Source of the DNA: Albibacillus kandeliae
Lineage (GTDB): Bacteria > Pseudomonadota > Alphaproteobacteria > Rhodobacterales > Rhodobacteraceae
Reading direction: 5' to 3'
NCBI RefSeq assembly: GCF_003116585.1
Contig: NZ_QEHM01000003.1
Span: 854,916 to 918,915, forward strand
DNA: 64,000 nucleotides
The notes beneath the pieces are model-generated. The model did no database searches and had not been told where the DNA came from. It saw only the letters and a list, made by a program, of their open reading frames with translations. The position numbers and the translations under genes are program-made. Below, piece after piece: positions 62,884 to 64,000 of the stretch (position 1 is its first letter; each line of letters opens with the position of its first letter).

Positions 62884-63696
62884 ATGAAAGCAGATTTGGA
62901 CACGGTGGAGAAGACCGCTGACGGGATGGACCCGGGCCATGCGGCGGCACTTCAGGTCGCTCTGGGCCAGTCGCCCGATATCACCACCGGATCGTCCCTC
63001 CCGCCCTTCTTTCACCAACTCTACTTCTGGACGCCGCAGCCGCCAGACCGGCTTGGCCGCGACGGGCATCCTCGCGTGGGGCAGGGCCTGATCCCCGACA
63101 TGGGCCTGCCCCGGCGCATGTGGGCGGGCGGACGGCTGCGCTTTCACCGCCCCCTGCTGGCGGATGTTCCGGCCGAGAAGGAAAGCCGGGTCGAATCCGT
63201 CGAACGCAAGGAAGGTCGCAGCGGGCCGCTGGCCTTCGTGACCCTGGCGCACCGGGTGATGCAAGAGGGCGCCGTCACCGTCGAGGAGTGGCAGGACCTC
63301 GTCTATCGAGAGGATCCCGATCCCGCCGCGCCTGCGCCGGTGCCACCCCGCGCCCGCACGGATGAGAGCGAGGCCCGCGAGGTGTCTTTCGACAGCACCC
63401 TGCTGTTCCGCTACTCGGCGCTGACCTTCAATGGCCACCGCATCCACTATGATCTCGACTATGCCCGCGATGTCGAAGGCTATCGCGGGCTCGTGGTTCA
63501 CGGTCCGCTGCTGGCGCAACTGCTGATGCTGATGGCGACCGATATCCTCGGGCCGCTCGCGACTTTCAGCTTTCGCGCCTACTCGCCTCTGATGCACTTC
63601 GAAACGGCAGAGCTGTGCCATAAGGATGGCGCGCTCTGGGTGCGCGGCCCGGACGGGCGGCAGTGCATGACGGCCGAGGCCACCGCCTCAGAGTGA
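62884..63696 (+). CDS. MaoC/HTD2-like acyl-CoA dehydratase (mesaconyl-CoA hydratase-type), 270 aa
   Basis: A double hot-dog protein whose N-terminal half has PPFFHQLYFWTPQPPDRLGR and RRMWAGGRLRFHRPL and whose C-terminal half carries the hydratase motif FRYSALTFNGHRIHYDLDYA followed by HGPLLAQLLM. This is the HTD2/mesaconyl-C4-CoA hydratase pattern, acting on short acyl-CoA thioesters. AGGAG precedes the ATG. The gene is divergent from the VOC gene, and its stop overlaps that of the convergent oxidase gene. Confidence 0.88.
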   Translation: MKADLDTVEKTADGMDPGHAAALQVALGQSPDITTGSSLPPFFHQLYFWTPQPPDRLGRDGHPRVGQGLIPDMGLPRRMWAGGRLRFHRPLLADVPAEKESRVESVERKEGRSGPLAFVTLAHRVMQEGAVTVEEWQDLVYREDPDPAAPAPVPPRARTDESEAREVSFDSTLLFRYSALTFNGHRIHYDLDYARDVEGYRGLVVHGPLLAQLLMLMATDILGPLATFSFRAYSPLMHFETAELCHKDGALWVRGPDGRQCMTAEATASE

Positions 63697-63999
63697 GGCC
63701 TCCGGGCGGAAGTCGTCGGGAATCGCGTCGCGCCCTTCCAGAATGAGGTCGGCCATGATCTCGGCAACCTTCGGGGCCATGCCGAAGCCGATCTTGAACC
63801 CGCCGTTGGCAATGAACTGACCCGGGTGCAGCGGGTGCACGCCAAGCATCGGCGCTCGGCTTCTGGCGCGGGGGCGCAGACCCGCCCAACGGGAGATCAC
63901 CTCGGCGCCGTGCAACAGAGGCATGGCGTTGACCGCCCGCGCGATCAGGTCGTCAAGCTGGGCGTCGGTCCCGGTGGGGGAGTCGTAGTCGCGTTCGCT
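63688..63999 (-). CDS. FAD-dependent amino-acid oxidase (DAO family), C-terminal part (partial)
   Basis: Only 103 codons are in the window; the gene continues to the right. The end of the protein has WAGLRPRARSRAPMLGVHP and FIANGGFKIGFGMAPKVAE, the C-terminal FAD-contacting 'GhyrhGi' element of glycine/D-amino acid or sarcosine oxidases. Creatine breakdown to sarcosine is encoded 59 kb away, so a sarcosine-type oxidase is possible but not shown. Confidence 0.8.
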   Translation of the reverse strand, partial: SERDYDSPTGTDAQLDDLIARAVNAMPLLHGAEVISRWAGLRPRARSRAPMLGVHPLHPGQFIANGGFKIGFGMAPKVAEIMADLILEGRDAIPDDFRPEASL

Positions 64000-64000
64000 G

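Overview
The window is chromosomal DNA from a GC-rich alphaproteobacterium, most likely a marine member of the Rhodobacterales (Roseobacter group). The evidence is the gene order ubiB-ubiE-mutM-enoyl-CoA hydratase-rpsT-dnaA-dnaN-recF-gyrB, a complete acuR-acuI-dddL operon for dimethylsulfoniopropionate (DMSP) breakdown, a minCDE operon, a protein with the DUF1523 signature, and frequent GTG/TTG starts and ATGA-type gene overlaps. The genes are densely packed. I see no tRNA, rRNA, CRISPR array, insertion sequence or prophage.

Layout. 1-6.8 kb: end of a MATE-like transporter, a small conserved-looking ORF, succinate-semialdehyde dehydrogenase, an alpha/beta hydrolase, two exported proteins of unknown role, a creatinase with all its catalytic residues, a lipoprotein L,D-transpeptidase and a cupin. 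7.0-14.1 kb: a co-directional block of seven unrecognised or barely recognised genes plus one probable 40-codon gene. It centres on an AAA+ ATPase, with a coiled-coil protein, two soluble unknowns and three small membrane proteins, and ends at a strong terminator; this is the best candidate for an undescribed system. 14.3-23.6 kb: orphan peptide-type substrate-binding protein, idi, peroxiredoxin, FAD oxidoreductase, rsmD, map, sfsA, and a four-gene chain with 4-base overlaps ending in an OmpA-domain protein. 23.6-27.6 kb: a 926-residue eukaryotic-type protein kinase flanked by coiled coils, and a LysR regulator. 27.9-30.2 kb: two small dimeric-barrel proteins, a small haem-copper-oxidase-like membrane protein and a PPP-family phosphatase.

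30.2-35.5 kb: threonine-to-glycine module (XRE-cupin regulator, kbl, tdh, an unusual cysteine-synthase-like enzyme), then a thiolase. 35.5-48.0 kb: ubiquinone genes, mutM, crotonase, rpsT, and the replication genes dnaA, dnaN, recF and gyrB with two small passengers (VOC, LysE). 48.1-55.0 kb: gamma-glutamyltransferase-like protein, PfkB kinase and a complete polyamine-type ABC importer (potD-A-B-C). 55.7-57.5 kb: minCDE. 57.6-64.0 kb: flavin reductase, Lrp regulator divergent from a PLP aminotransferase, then dddL-acuI-acuR with a clear palindromic operator, a VOC protein, a MaoC/HTD2-like dehydratase and the end of an FAD amino-acid oxidase.

Functionally the window mixes core replication and division genes with small-molecule catabolism that suits a marine heterotroph: DMSP, creatine, polyamine, threonine and succinate semialdehyde. 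Starts were chosen from Shine-Dalgarno spacing, family N-termini and overlap with the upstream gene. All family assignments come from reading motifs by eye; no database search was run.
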